Source: CAWDVH01 sp963805705 (lineage in GTDB: Bacteria > Actinomycetota > Actinomycetes > Streptosporangiales > Streptosporangiaceae). From it: a stretch of 64,000 nucleotides of DNA. Where the stretch lies: NCBI GenBank assembly GCA_963805705.1, contig CAWDVH010000003.1, positions 1-64,000 of the forward strand. The letters run 5' to 3'. The position numbers and the translations under genes are program-made. The notes below the pieces were generated by a model. The model did no database searches. It had not been told where the DNA came from and saw only the letters and a list, made by a program, of their open reading frames with translations. The stretch's first letter is position 1, and every line of letters starts with the position of its first letter. Shown here in pieces: positions 17,432 through 26,631 of this stretch.

Positions 17432-17851
17432 CTACGGCCAGTCGAACGATGTGACTGTGCTGCCGGCCACCTCGACGGTGCCGATCGCCGTGACCTCATC
17501 GCGCCAGATCGTGTACGAGCCCGACGCGAGACCGGGGTAGACAGCCGCGTAGCCGACGCGGCCGCCGGCCCGCCGCTCGCGGACCTGAGAGTGGGTACGG
17601 CGTGCGCCGGGAGCGTCCGCCCGGCTGATCTCGATCTCGCGGCCGTTCAGGTCGGGCGGGGTCGTCAGGACCAGGGCTCCGACACCCGGGCCGACGTCGA
17701 GCATGACCGTCCCGGCTCCCGTAGGGCCGTAGAGAGGCTCGGCCACCGGGGCACCATGCTCGTGCGCGTGAGCACCATGCTCATGCGCGTGATCCCCGTG
17801 CTCGTGGACATGATCTTCATGCTCGTGCACGTGAGCACCATGTTCGGTCAT
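17432..17851 (-). CDS. Histidine-rich metal-binding-type protein
   Basis: 139 residues from ATG 17851. The first ~35 residues repeat HEH units (TEHGAHVHEHEDHVHEHGDH), a likely zinc/nickel/cobalt-binding tail. The rest is a small beta domain: VMLDVGPGVGALVLTTP, then REIEISR, GYAAVYPGLASGSYTIW and a C-terminal SFDWP. Proteins of this layout are common in actinomycetes and are often labelled hypothetical or, doubtfully, phospholipase. No signal peptide is visible. It is the third gene of a possible minus-strand series with ltrA and the Ser-repeat gene. The frame is open further upstream, but GAGGG before this ATG and the composition favour the shorter form. Confidence 0.75.
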   Translation of the reverse strand: MTEHGAHVHEHEDHVHEHGDHAHEHGAHAHEHGAPVAEPLYGPTGAGTVMLDVGPGVGALVLTTPPDLNGREIEISRADAPGARRTHSQVRERRAGGRVGYAAVYPGLASGSYTIWRDEVTAIGTVEVAGSTVTSFDWP

Positions 17852-17976
17852 GCGGGCACCATCCCTCAGGCAGTCCGGCGTGGCGACGGACTGCGCCTGC
17901 TCCAGCGTCGTGCACCGCATTCGGACCTGCTCATCGGGCGGATGCCCTGAAGTCAAGTCTTTGCCAAAGCGTTATC

Positions 17977-18243
17977 TCACTGGCCGGGGCCTTGACCGCT
18001 GGCGAGCATGGCCCCCGATGACCGGTGCGAGAGCACCGACCAGCGCGACTGGTGCGAGAGCAGCGACAGCAAGGAGAAAGCTGAGCCCACGCAGAACGCC
18101 GAGCAGAACGAGCCGACGGAGCCGACCGACAGCGCCGACCCGGCCGATCCGATGGACAGCACCGATCCCTTGGACCCGATCGACAGGAAGGAATCCTCTG
18201 ACCACAGGGACCACTTCGACGGCACGTGCAGGTTGGCGGCCAC
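17977..18243 (-). CDS. Small protein with Ser at every third residue
   Basis: 88 residues from GTG 18243. From about residue 9 to 75 nearly every third residue is Ser, often in the six-residue rhythm S-[IV]-G-S-x-[GL] (for example SFLSIGSKGSVLSIGSAG). This strict three-residue period suggests an extended or solenoid-like fold, which is an inference. I recall similar small SxxS proteins in other actinomycetes, without known function. The start lies only five bases after the ltrA stop codon, which suggests translational coupling. The opposite strand is also open and gives an acidic Asp/Ser/Pro repeat, but the coupling favours this strand. Confidence 0.55.
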   Translation of the reverse strand: MAANLHVPSKWSLWSEDSFLSIGSKGSVLSIGSAGSALSVGSVGSFCSAFCVGSAFSLLSLLSHQSRWSVLSHRSSGAMLASGQGPGQ

Positions 18244-18248
18244 GAGAG

Positions 18249-19463
18249 CTATTGTCGCGCGTCATCAGCCCGCGCGTCACCGGCAGGCTCGTGACCAGCG
18301 TGCGCGTCACCGACGTGTCCCGCGTAGTCGGCGACGGCGACCCCGATCAGGACCGTCGCCGTGCAGGCGGCCAGGACGAGCGCGGATACGTGCGGCGCGA
18401 GCAGGCCGAGCAGAGCGAGCACGGCCAGCGCGCCGATTCTCGGCCACGATGCCCGCCGCCAGATGACTGCCTTGAACGCCGCGTGACCAGCGAGGTACAG
18501 GCCGGCGCCGCCCAGGATCATCCAGGAGGTCGACGCGGTGCCCTCGGCCCCCGGATGGGACAGCACGATCTCGTCGGCGGCGGCACTGACGATGATCCCG
18601 GCGACCATGACCGGATGGATGAGGTGGTAGGCCGAGCGGCCGAGCCGGCCAGGGTCGGAGGAGGCGGCGATGACATGCGCGGCCTCCTGCGCGCTGCGGT
18701 CGAAGTAGATCCACCACATGCCCACGCTGCCCAGGAAGGCCGCGAGGAAGGCCGCGATGACCGCGATGGAGACCGCGGGCAGCCGGGCCAGGGTCGCGCC
18801 GATGACCACGATCGACTCGCCGAGGGCGATGAGGATGAACGCCTGGCATCGCTCGGCGAAGTGGCCGCCCTCGATCGTCCAGTCCTGCGTCGCCGAGCGG
18901 CCCAGGCCCGGCGTGTAGAAGCCGGCCGGGCCGCCGAGCAGGTCGACGCCGACCGCGGCGACCCACAGCAGCTCGCGAGCCAGGCCAGCGGAGAGGCCGC
19001 CCAGGACAGCCAGGGCCCCGCTGACCAGGCACCACGACAGGATGCGCAGAAAAGTCCGCTGCAGCGGCCGGCCGCGCAGGGCGATCACGGCGAAGGCGCT
19101 GCGGCCGATCTGCATGGTGGCGTAGGTGCAGCCGACGATCAGCCCGCGCGCGGCGAAGGCCTCCGGCAGCGCGGCCGACATGACCAGGCTGGCCAGCACG
19201 AGGCCGAGCAGCAGCAGCCGGACCGCGATGCGCTGCGGATCGAGCCAGTTGGTGACCCAGGTGGTGTACACCCACACCAGCCAGACCATCGTCAGCAGCA
19301 GGGCACCCTGGAGTGCGCCCGCGATGGTCCGGTGCGCGAGGAGGTACTGCGACAGCTGGGTCACCGCGAAGACGTAGACCAGGTCAAAGAACAGCTCGAC
19401 GTTGGTCACCTGCTGCGACCCGGCTCTGTCCCGGACCAGATTCAGCTGCCTGGCCTGACTCAC
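18249..19463 (-). CDS. Low temperature requirement A (LtrA) family membrane protein
   Basis: 404 residues. It opens with the family signature VELFFDLVYVFAVTQLSQYL and has about ten to twelve hydrophobic helices. Further family segments are AERCQAFILIALGESIVVIG and GSVGMWWIYFDRSA. The family is named after a Listeria gene needed for growth in the cold; its biochemical function is not known. The C-terminus ends in a hydrophilic, His/Asp-rich tail. The GTG start has only a weak ribosome site. It is divergent from the SDR gene at 19,558 and is followed directly by the Ser-repeat protein. Confidence 0.9.
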   Translation of the reverse strand: MSQARQLNLVRDRAGSQQVTNVELFFDLVYVFAVTQLSQYLLAHRTIAGALQGALLLTMVWLVWVYTTWVTNWLDPQRIAVRLLLLGLVLASLVMSAALPEAFAARGLIVGCTYATMQIGRSAFAVIALRGRPLQRTFLRILSWCLVSGALAVLGGLSAGLARELLWVAAVGVDLLGGPAGFYTPGLGRSATQDWTIEGGHFAERCQAFILIALGESIVVIGATLARLPAVSIAVIAAFLAAFLGSVGMWWIYFDRSAQEAAHVIAASSDPGRLGRSAYHLIHPVMVAGIIVSAAADEIVLSHPGAEGTASTSWMILGGAGLYLAGHAAFKAVIWRRASWPRIGALAVLALLGLLAPHVSALVLAACTATVLIGVAVADYAGHVGDAHAGHEPAGDARADDARQ

Positions 19464-19557
19464 TTCTCGATGATGCCAGGGATCACCTCGCCTGGGACCC
19501 CCGCCGCGAACCTCTCACCTATAGTGACAAAAGGTGCAGCCTCGGCAAGGAGAGACC

Positions 19558-20325
19558 ATGAACCTGTTCGACCTGTCCGGGAAGACCGCCGTCGTCACCG
19601 GCGGCACCCGCGGAATCGGGCTCATGATCGCCCGGGGCCTGCTCGAGGCGGGGGCGCGCGTCTACATCAGCTCGCGCAAGGCCGACGCGTGCGCCGCGGC
19701 CGAAAAGGAGCTCAGCCAGTACGGGACCGTCGCCGCGCTGCCGGCCGACCTGTCGACAGAGCAGGAGTGCCTGCGGCTGGCGGCCGAGATCGGCGAGCGG
19801 GAGCAGGCCCTGAACGTCCTGGTCAACAACGCCGGGGCCACCTGGGGCGCGCCGCTGGAGGAGTTCCCCGCCGCCGCCTGGGACAAGGTCGTCGACCTTA
19901 ACCTGAAGTCCCCGTTCTTCCTGACCAGGGCGTTCCTGCCGCTGCTGGAGGCCGGCGGGACGCACGATGACCCGGCCAGGGTCATCAACGTGGGCAGCAT
20001 CGACGGACTGCACGTGCCCTCGCTGCCCACCTACTCCTACTCGGCCAGCAAGGCCGGGCTGCACCACCTGACCCGGGTGCTGGCCAGAGAGCTCGGCCCC
20101 CGGCAGATCACCGTCAACGCGGTCGCGCCCGGCCCGTTTGAGTCCAAGATGATGGCGTGGACGCTGGAGCAGCGCGGGGATGAGATCGCCGCCACCGCCC
20201 CGCTGCGCCGGATCGGCCGCCCCGACGACATGGCCGGGGTCGCGATCTACCTGGCCTCACGGGCCGGCGCGTACGTGACCGGCGCCGTCATCCCGGTCGA
20301 CGGCGGCCTCGCCACCACCGTCTGA
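19558..20325 (+). CDS. Short-chain dehydrogenase/reductase
   Basis: 255 residues from ATG 19558 with AAGGAG just upstream. Classical SDR: TGGTRGIG cofactor loop near the N-terminus, VLVNNAG, Ser of the catalytic site in NVGSIDG, and YSASK as Y-x-x-x-K. The PG motif (VAPGPFESKM) follows, and the C-terminus VTGAVIPVDGGL is the usual end. The sequence resembles 3-oxoacyl-reductase-type or RhlG-like SDRs; the substrate cannot be read. It is transcribed away from ltrA. Confidence 0.9.
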   Translation: MNLFDLSGKTAVVTGGTRGIGLMIARGLLEAGARVYISSRKADACAAAEKELSQYGTVAALPADLSTEQECLRLAAEIGEREQALNVLVNNAGATWGAPLEEFPAAAWDKVVDLNLKSPFFLTRAFLPLLEAGGTHDDPARVINVGSIDGLHVPSLPTYSYSASKAGLHHLTRVLARELGPRQITVNAVAPGPFESKMMAWTLEQRGDEIAATAPLRRIGRPDDMAGVAIYLASRAGAYVTGAVIPVDGGLATTV

Positions 20326-20362
20326 CCCGTCCGGCGCCGGAAGAAACGGCCGCGGACGGGAG

Positions 20363-21397
20363 TTGGCGAGTTATGTGATTGACGTACCGCTATCCGTTCT
20401 GGATCTTGCTCCGGTAGCTGCCGGCACGACGTCGGGCCAGGCGCTGCGCCACACCACCGAGCTGGCCCGGCGCACCGAGGAGCTGGGCTACCGGCGGTTC
20501 TGGGTCGCCGAGCATCACAACATGCCGGCCATCGCCAGCTCCGCGCCCGCAGTCCTGATCGCGCACCTGGCCGCGGCCACCACCACGATCCGGGTCGGCT
20601 CCGGCGGGGTGATGCTGCCTAATCACGCCCCGCTGGTGGTGGCCGAGCAGTTCGGCACCCTGGAGGCCCTGCATCCGGGCCGGATCGACCTGGGCATCGG
20701 CCGCGCGCCAGGCACCGACCAGCGGACCGCGCTGGCCCTGCGCCGCACGATGGAGGGGCTGTCGGCCGAGGCCTTCCCGCAGGAGCTGCTGGACCTGATC
20801 GAGCTGTTCACCGGCGAGGCGCCGGGGGCGCAGATCGCCGCCATGCCCGGCCGGGGGGACATGCCGGCGATCTGGCTGCTGGGCTCCAGCGGGTTCAGCG
20901 CGCAGCTGGCCGGGATGCTGGGGCTGCCGTTCTCGTTCGCGCATCATTTCAGCTCGGCCAACACCGTGCCCGCACTGGCGCTGTACCGGCAGCACTTCCG
21001 GCCATCGCGATGGCTGGAGCGCCCGCACGCGATGGTGGCCGTCAGCGCGATCTGCGCGGATACCGATGAGCGGGCCAGGTGGCTGTCCGGGCCGGCGGCC
21101 CTGTCCTTCCTGCGGCTGCGCGCCGGGACGCCCCAGCCGCTGGACAGCCCGGAAGTGGCGGCGGCCTATCCGTATACCGAGTTCGAGAAGGTATTCGCCC
21201 GCCAGCGCTCGGACGGCCAGGCGCTCGGCTCCCCCGAGACGGTCCGGCGGCAGCTCGCCGAGCTGATCGAGCGCACCAGCGCCGATGAGCTCATGCTGAC
21301 CACAATGGTCTACGACATCGAGGACCGGATCCGGTCGTTCGAGCTGATCGCCGAGAAGGTGGCCGGCAGCCTGTCGCGGCCGGGACCGGGCGGCTGA
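20363..21397 (+). CDS. Luciferase-like (LLM class) flavin-dependent oxidoreductase
   Basis: 344 residues from TTG; a GTG at 20,375 is also possible, and the family usually begins close to IDVPLSVLDLAPV. It is a bacterial-luciferase-type TIM barrel: RRTEELGYRRFWVAEHHNMP, TTIRVGSGGVMLPNHAPL, FGTLEALHPGRIDLGIGRAPG. The AEHH and GSGGVMLPNH segments are hallmarks of the MsnO8/YhbW-like branch, which use reduced flavin to oxidise small organic substrates. The real substrate is unknown. It lies 37 bases after the SDR gene and may be co-transcribed with it. Confidence 0.9.
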   Translation: MASYVIDVPLSVLDLAPVAAGTTSGQALRHTTELARRTEELGYRRFWVAEHHNMPAIASSAPAVLIAHLAAATTTIRVGSGGVMLPNHAPLVVAEQFGTLEALHPGRIDLGIGRAPGTDQRTALALRRTMEGLSAEAFPQELLDLIELFTGEAPGAQIAAMPGRGDMPAIWLLGSSGFSAQLAGMLGLPFSFAHHFSSANTVPALALYRQHFRPSRWLERPHAMVAVSAICADTDERARWLSGPAALSFLRLRAGTPQPLDSPEVAAAYPYTEFEKVFARQRSDGQALGSPETVRRQLAELIERTSADELMLTTMVYDIEDRIRSFELIAEKVAGSLSRPGPGG

Positions 21398-21473
21398 CCG
21401 CGCGCCCGGTCCCGGCCGCAGCCAGGGCACGGCCCTGATATCACTGACTCACGTCCAGATAAGGAGCGAGCTG

Positions 21474-22181
21474 GTGAATGTCTCCGTGCCTGATGTGCAC
21501 CACGCACTGGCCGAGCTGGGCAAGCTCCGGTTCGGCGACATGCGGGTCGAGGACGCGATGCACGAGATTGTCCGGACCACGCACACGATTTTCGACGTGG
21601 ACGGCGCGGGCCTGATGCTGGCCGACGCCGAGCACCACCTGCGCAATGTGGCGGTGTCCGACGAGCGGCTGGCCCACCTGGAGGAATTGCAGGTACGCCA
21701 CCAGGAAGGGCCGTGCATCGCGGCCTTTGACGACAAGGAGCTGGTCGGGGCCGAGGACCTCGCCCACGACGCGCGCTGGCCTGCGTTCAGCCAGGCCGCG
21801 GTGGCCCGCGGCGTGCGCGCCGTGCTGGCCAGCCCCCTGCCGTACAACCAGGACGCGGTGGGAGTGGTGGCGGTGCTGTCGGAGAAGAGCCGCCCGTGGT
21901 CGGCGGAGGGGGAACTGGCGCTGCTCGCGTTCACCGATCTGGCCGCGCTGATGATCGCCAGCATGATGCAGGGCCAGCAGCAGTCCGAGCTAGCCCTGCA
22001 GCTGCAGGGCGCGCTGGATACCCGTGCGGTCATCGAGCAGGCCAAGGGCGTCCTGATGGGCCAGCGGGGCCTGTCCGCGCAGGCGGCCTACGAGCAGATC
22101 AGGGCGCAGGCCAGGGCACAGCGCCGCAAGATCGCTGCGGTCAGTGCCGAAGTGGTGCGCGACGCGGCCCGCGGCGCCTAG
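21474..22181 (+). CDS. GAF-ANTAR domain RNA-binding regulator
   Basis: 235 residues from GTG with AAGGAG seven bases upstream. A GAF sensor domain covers ~15-160 (VDGAGLMLADAEHHLRNVAVS, HQEGPCIAAF, RAVLASPLPYNQDAVGVVAV). A C-terminal ANTAR domain covers ~175-230 (LDTRAVIEQAKGVLMGQRGLSAQAAYEQI). ANTAR domains bind twin-hexaloop RNA hairpins and act as antiterminators; the GAF domain probably senses a ligand or redox state. This composition is very common in actinomycetes. It is followed by the STAS gene. Confidence 0.93.
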   Translation: MNVSVPDVHHALAELGKLRFGDMRVEDAMHEIVRTTHTIFDVDGAGLMLADAEHHLRNVAVSDERLAHLEELQVRHQEGPCIAAFDDKELVGAEDLAHDARWPAFSQAAVARGVRAVLASPLPYNQDAVGVVAVLSEKSRPWSAEGELALLAFTDLAALMIASMMQGQQQSELALQLQGALDTRAVIEQAKGVLMGQRGLSAQAAYEQIRAQARAQRRKIAAVSAEVVRDAARGA

Positions 22182-22369
22182 CAGGTTGGCCTGCTGCGCG
22201 AGTTCCGGCATACTGAGATGAGTCGTCACGACGCCGCCCAGAAGCTCGCGGCTGTCCGTAACGCCGGCGCTGGTCACCGCGCCCTCCGGCCGTGCCGTGC
22301 GCGTCGCCCCGGAGCGGCCCCTCCTGACGGCAGCCGGCCGAAGCACCAGATCCGCTGAGGGGCAAGCAG

Positions 22370-22728
22370 GTGAGCGGTCACGCCATGCCAGGCGACGGGG
22401 CCCTGCGGTTCACCCGCACCGGCCAGGCGCTGGCCTGGTCATCGCCGGTGACATCGACGAGTTCTCGCACGACGCGCTGGTCAGCGCGCTGGCGGAAGTC
22501 ACGGAGGTATCCGGTGAGATTCATCTCGACCTGGCGGGCGTGGAGTACTGCGATCTGGCCGGGCTGCGATCCATGATCACCCTGGCCGGGCCCCGGGCCG
22601 GCGGCCGGGGCGGCGGGGCGCGGGTCGTGCTGCACGCGGTGCCGTCGCAGCTGAGGACGGCCCTGCGCATTGTCGGCTGGGAGGATGCGCCCGGCCTGGT
22701 CATCGACGAGCGGCGCATCGGCGGCTAG
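22370..22728 (+). pseudogene. STAS-domain (anti-anti-sigma-like) protein, one frameshift
   Basis: The gene starts at GTG 22370 with GAGGGG seven bases upstream, giving an N-terminus that continues DGALRFTRTGQALA. At 22434/22435 one base seems to be missing; in the next frame the protein continues LVIAGDIDEFSHDALV, EIHLDLAGVEYCDLAGLRSM and ends DERRIGG. Joined, it is a ~119-residue STAS domain with the SpoIIAA-type signature (DLAGVEYCDLAGLR, where the usual phosphorylated Ser/Thr position before the GL is Asp-Leu-Ala). STAS proteins control anti-sigma kinases. Either a true pseudogene or a base-call error. Confidence 0.72.
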
Positions 22729-22738
22729 CTCGGCCGGG

Positions 22739-24109
22739 TCAGCATTCGACGACGTTGAGGGCGAGGCCGCCGCGAGCGGTCTCCTTGTACTTGTCCTTCA
22801 TGTCCGCGCCGGTCTCGCGCATGGTCTTGATGGCCTTGTCCAGCGATACGTGATGCTGGCCGTCGCCCCGGACCGCCATCCGCGCCGCGGTGATCGCCTT
22901 CACCGAGGCGATCGCATTGCGCTCGATGCACGGGATCTGCACCAGCCCGCCGACCGGGTCGCAGGTCAGGCCGAGGTTATGCTCCAGGCCGATCTCGGCG
23001 GCGTTCTCGACCTGCTCCGGGGACCCGCCGAGGACCTCGGCCAGCCCGGCGGAGGCCATCGAGCACGCCGAGCCGACCTCGCCCTGGCAGCCGACCTCGG
23101 CACCGGAGATGGACGCGTTCTCCTTGAACAGCACGCCGATCGCCGCGGCGGTCAGCAGGAAACGGACCACCCCGTCGTCATCGGCGCCGGGCACGAACCG
23201 CGTGTAGTAATGCAGGACGGCGGGGATGATGCCGGCCGCGCCGTTGGTGGGGGCGGTGACCACCCGCCCGCCGGACGCGTTCTGCTCGTTGACGGCCAGC
23301 GCGTACAGCGTGACCCACTCCATGGCGTACAGCGGATCAGCGGTGTCCCCGGCCGCCAGGGTCTCGCGCAGCCGCCGGGCCCGCCGCCGCACGTGCAGCC
23401 CGCCCGGCAGCACGCCGTCCGCCTCGCAGCCGTGCGCGACGCATTCCTGCATCACATCCCAGATGTGCAGCAGGCCCGACCGGACGGCGGCCTCATCCCG
23501 GCGGACCAGCTCGTTGGCCAGCATGACGCCGCTGATCGGCAGCCCGTGGTCGGCGCAGCGGCCGAGCAGCTGCGCGCCCGACAAGAACGGGAACGGCACC
23601 GGTGTCGCGTCCGGGACGATCTGGGGCTGGCCGGCCGCGTCCTCGCCCAGCACGAATCCGCCGCCGACCGAGTAGTACGTGCGGGCGCTGATCTCGCTGC
23701 CCGCCTGGTCCAGGGCGGCGAAGCGCATGGCGTTGGAGTGGAACGGCAGTCGCTTGCGGCGGTGCAGGACCACATCCTCGCCGCTGTCGCACGCGATCTC
23801 GCGCTCGCCGAGCAGCCGCAGCCGGCCCGATTCCCTGACCCCGGCGACCAGCGGATCGGCAGCTGCCGGGTCCACGCTTTCCGGCTCCTCCCCCGAAAGA
23901 CCAAGAACCACGGCCTTAACGCTGCCGTGCCCGTGACCGGTCGCCCCCAGCGACCCGAACAACTCCGCGCGGATGCCGCAGACCCGGTCCAGGAGGCGGT
24001 CGTCCCGCAGCGACCGCGCGAACAGGAGGGCGGCCCGCATCGGGCCGACCGTGTGCGAGCTGGACGGCCCGATGCCGATCTTGAACAGGTCAAAGGTGCT
24101 GATCGTCAT
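22739..24109 (-). CDS. sdaA: L-serine ammonia-lyase, single-chain type
   Basis: 456 residues. It converts L-serine to pyruvate and ammonia using an oxygen-sensitive [4Fe-4S] cluster. The N-terminal beta domain starts TISTFDLFKIGIGPSSSHT (SSSHT is the family signature). Cluster ligands are the Cys in GEVGSACSMA, in LTCDPVGG and in QIPCIERNA. The ATG overlaps the stop codon of the flavoprotein gene (ATGA), so the two are coupled. Within this cluster it would drain serine made from glycine and methylene-THF into pyruvate. All key residues are present. Confidence 0.95.
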   Translation of the reverse strand: MTISTFDLFKIGIGPSSSHTVGPMRAALLFARSLRDDRLLDRVCGIRAELFGSLGATGHGHGSVKAVVLGLSGEEPESVDPAAADPLVAGVRESGRLRLLGEREIACDSGEDVVLHRRKRLPFHSNAMRFAALDQAGSEISARTYYSVGGGFVLGEDAAGQPQIVPDATPVPFPFLSGAQLLGRCADHGLPISGVMLANELVRRDEAAVRSGLLHIWDVMQECVAHGCEADGVLPGGLHVRRRARRLRETLAAGDTADPLYAMEWVTLYALAVNEQNASGGRVVTAPTNGAAGIIPAVLHYYTRFVPGADDDGVVRFLLTAAAIGVLFKENASISGAEVGCQGEVGSACSMASAGLAEVLGGSPEQVENAAEIGLEHNLGLTCDPVGGLVQIPCIERNAIASVKAITAARMAVRGDGQHHVSLDKAIKTMRETGADMKDKYKETARGGLALNVVEC

Positions 24110-26631
24110 CGCACGGCTCCCGCCGGCCGGTCCCTGACCCGGTCCCCGGCCGGATCGTAGGGCGGGCGCAGGTACACGGTTGCCGGGCACAGCTCGCCGC
24201 CGACGTTGACCTGGTAGGAGCCGGCCCTGGCGTAGTCCGCGGTCACCGCGTCACCGCCGTGGTGGCGGATGTAGGCCAGGCCGACCGACCCGCCGACGGC
24301 CTCGCCCCAGGCCGCGGAGGTCACCTGGCCCGACGGCACGCCGTCACGCAGCACCAGCTCGCTGCCCCACATCATGATGCCGGGATCATCCAGCACGATC
24401 GACACCAGACGGCGCCGGGGCCCGGCCGCCCGCGCCTTCTCGACCGCCTCCCGGCCGAGGAAGCTGATATCGGTGCCGAGCTTGCAGGCGAACAGCAACC
24501 CGGCCTCCACCGGGTTGTAATCGGGGGTCAGCTCGCGCCCGAACGCCCGGTAGCCCTTCTCCAGCCGCATCGACTCGATCGCGTAGTAGCCGCCGTTGGC
24601 CACGCCGAGCGCGGCCCCGGCGGCCATCAGGTCCTGGTAGACCCCGGCCGCGAATTCGGCGGGCACGTACAGCTCCCAGCCCAGTTCGCCGACGTAGGTG
24701 ATCCGGGTGGCCCGGACCGTGGAGTAGCCGAGGTCAATCTCGCGACTGCTCCCGAACGGGAAGCCCGCGCCGGACAGGTCACTGCGGGACAGCAGCGACA
24801 GCAGCTCGCGGGACCTCGGGCCCATAACGCCGTAGACCGCATAGGCGGAGGTCACGTCCGTGAGCACCGCGCGGCTGCCCGGCGGGATCCGCCGGCTGAT
24901 ATGGTCCTTGTCCCGCTCTGTCGTCGCGGCGCTGCTGACCAGCAGGAACTCATCGTCGGCCAGCCGCGTGACGGTGATGTCGGATTCGTAGGTCCCGCGG
25001 TCGTTCAGCATTCCGGTGTAGACGGTGCGGCCGGGCTCGACGCCGACATCCGCGGTGCACAGCCATTGCAGCGCCGCCTGCGCGTCCGGGCCGGCCAGCA
25101 GGTACTTGGAGAAGGATGTCTGGTCGAAGACGGCGACGCCGCCGCGGGTCGCGCGCTGCTCGGCCGCGGACCAGGGCAGCCAGTTGGGCTTCCCCCAGGC
25201 GTAGCCGATTCGCGGGTCCTCGCCCGGCGGGGCGAAGAAGTTGGCCCGCTCCCAGCCCATCCGGCTGCCGAAACAGGCATTGGCCCGCTGCAGCAGGTGA
25301 TAGGCGGGCGAGCGGCGGAACGGGCGGGCCGTCTCCAGCTCCCGGTTCGGCCAGGGCACCGCGTAGTGCAGGCCGAGAACCTCCCCGACCCGGTCGTGCA
25401 GCCACTGGTTGTTGCCGTTGAAGCGGGCGAAGCGCCGGATGTCCACGGCGGTCAGGTCGCTGGTCGGCTCGCCCCCGATGATCCACTCGGCCAGGGCCAG
25501 GCCCGCACCGCCCGCCGACGCGATGCCGACGGAGTTGAAGCCGGCCGCCACGAAGAAGTTCCTCAGCTCCGGCGCCTCGCCGAGCAGGAACTGGTTGTCG
25601 GGGGTAAAGCTCTCCGGGCCGTTGTAAAGCTTCTTGATCCCGGTCTCGCGCAGCGCCGGAATCCGCTGCAGCGCGCTGTCCATCAGGATCGAGAAGTGCT
25701 CCCAGTCCTCCTCGAGCAGCTGGAACTCGAACGGATACGGCAGCGCGTCGGGCGCGACCCACGGCTTGGCCTGCGGCTCGAATCCCCCCACGATCAGCCC
25801 GCCGACCTCCTCCTTGAAGTAGGTGTAGCCGTCGGGATCCCGCAGGATCGGCAGGTCCCGGTGCGCGCCGTCGACCTGGTCGGTGACGGCGTAGAAGTGC
25901 TCGGCCGAATGCAGCGGCACGGTCACCCCGCACATGGCGCCGATCTGCTTGGCCCACTGGCCGGCGCAGTTCACGACGACCTCGGCCTCGATGTCGCCCT
26001 GGCCGGTGCGCACCCCGGTCACCGCCCCGGCGGCCGTGGTGATCCCGGTGACCCTGATGTGCTCGCGCACCGTGACGCCGCGCAGCCGGGCCCCCCTGGC
26101 CAGCGCGGCGGTCAGGTCGGTCGGGTTGGCCCGGCCGTCGTCCGGCAGCCAGATCGCCCCGGCCAGGTCGGAGGTGTCCATGAGCGGGTACATCTGGCCC
26201 GCGCGCCGCGGGCTGATCAGCTCGCAGTCGAGCTGGTAGGCCTGGGCGGTGGCGGCGGTGCGCCGCAGCTGGACCATCCGGTCCGGCGTCCGCGCGACGG
26301 TCACGCCGCCGCAGCGCCGGTACCCCGTGGACAGGCCCACCTCATCCTCAAGCCGGGCGTACAGTCGCGTCGAGTACTGGACCAGCCGGGTACCGCTCTC
26401 GGAGGCCCGCAACTGGCCGACCAGGCCCGCCGCGTGCCAGGTAGTACCGCAGGACAGCTGCCCCTGCTCAAGCAGCAGGACGTCGGTCCAGCCCAGCTCG
26501 GCGAGGTGATAGGCCACGCTCGCGCCGATCACTCCCCCGCCGATGATGACGACGCGGGCCCGGCTGGGAACGGGGCGGCCGGGAGCCGGTCCGCCGGGGG
26601 CCGGTCCGCCGGGAGCCGGGCGGTCAGTCAT
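24106..26631 (-). CDS. Dimethylglycine/sarcosine oxidase-like flavoprotein with folate domain
   Basis: 841 residues. ATG 26631 overlaps the end of the phosphotransferase gene by 8 bases. A Pro/Gly repeat (APGG) leads into the FAD site VVIIGGGVIGASVAYHLAELGW and to CGTTWHAAGL, whose His carries covalent FAD in the family. The DAO-type domain covers ~20-400. A linking FAO_M-like part and a GcvT-like folate domain (GELGWELYVPAEFAAGVY, YAIESMRLEKGYRAFGRELTPD) fill ~420-830. Known relatives strip methyl groups from dimethylglycine or sarcosine, yielding methylene-THF. The neighbours (permease, SdaA) suit that role; the exact substrate is inferred. Confidence 0.88.
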   Translation of the reverse strand: MTDRPAPGGPAPGGPAPGRPVPSRARVVIIGGGVIGASVAYHLAELGWTDVLLLEQGQLSCGTTWHAAGLVGQLRASESGTRLVQYSTRLYARLEDEVGLSTGYRRCGGVTVARTPDRMVQLRRTAATAQAYQLDCELISPRRAGQMYPLMDTSDLAGAIWLPDDGRANPTDLTAALARGARLRGVTVREHIRVTGITTAAGAVTGVRTGQGDIEAEVVVNCAGQWAKQIGAMCGVTVPLHSAEHFYAVTDQVDGAHRDLPILRDPDGYTYFKEEVGGLIVGGFEPQAKPWVAPDALPYPFEFQLLEEDWEHFSILMDSALQRIPALRETGIKKLYNGPESFTPDNQFLLGEAPELRNFFVAAGFNSVGIASAGGAGLALAEWIIGGEPTSDLTAVDIRRFARFNGNNQWLHDRVGEVLGLHYAVPWPNRELETARPFRRSPAYHLLQRANACFGSRMGWERANFFAPPGEDPRIGYAWGKPNWLPWSAAEQRATRGGVAVFDQTSFSKYLLAGPDAQAALQWLCTADVGVEPGRTVYTGMLNDRGTYESDITVTRLADDEFLLVSSAATTERDKDHISRRIPPGSRAVLTDVTSAYAVYGVMGPRSRELLSLLSRSDLSGAGFPFGSSREIDLGYSTVRATRITYVGELGWELYVPAEFAAGVYQDLMAAGAALGVANGGYYAIESMRLEKGYRAFGRELTPDYNPVEAGLLFACKLGTDISFLGREAVEKARAAGPRRRLVSIVLDDPGIMMWGSELVLRDGVPSGQVTSAAWGEAVGGSVGLAYIRHHGGDAVTADYARAGSYQVNVGGELCPATVYLRPPYDPAGDRVRDRPAGAVR

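Noticed and set aside
17850..19901. Long plus-strand open frame of ~680 codons
   Set aside because: It lies opposite ltrA and the Ser-repeat gene, and its translation is a Arg/Gln/Gly-rich composition typical of antisense reading in GC-rich DNA.
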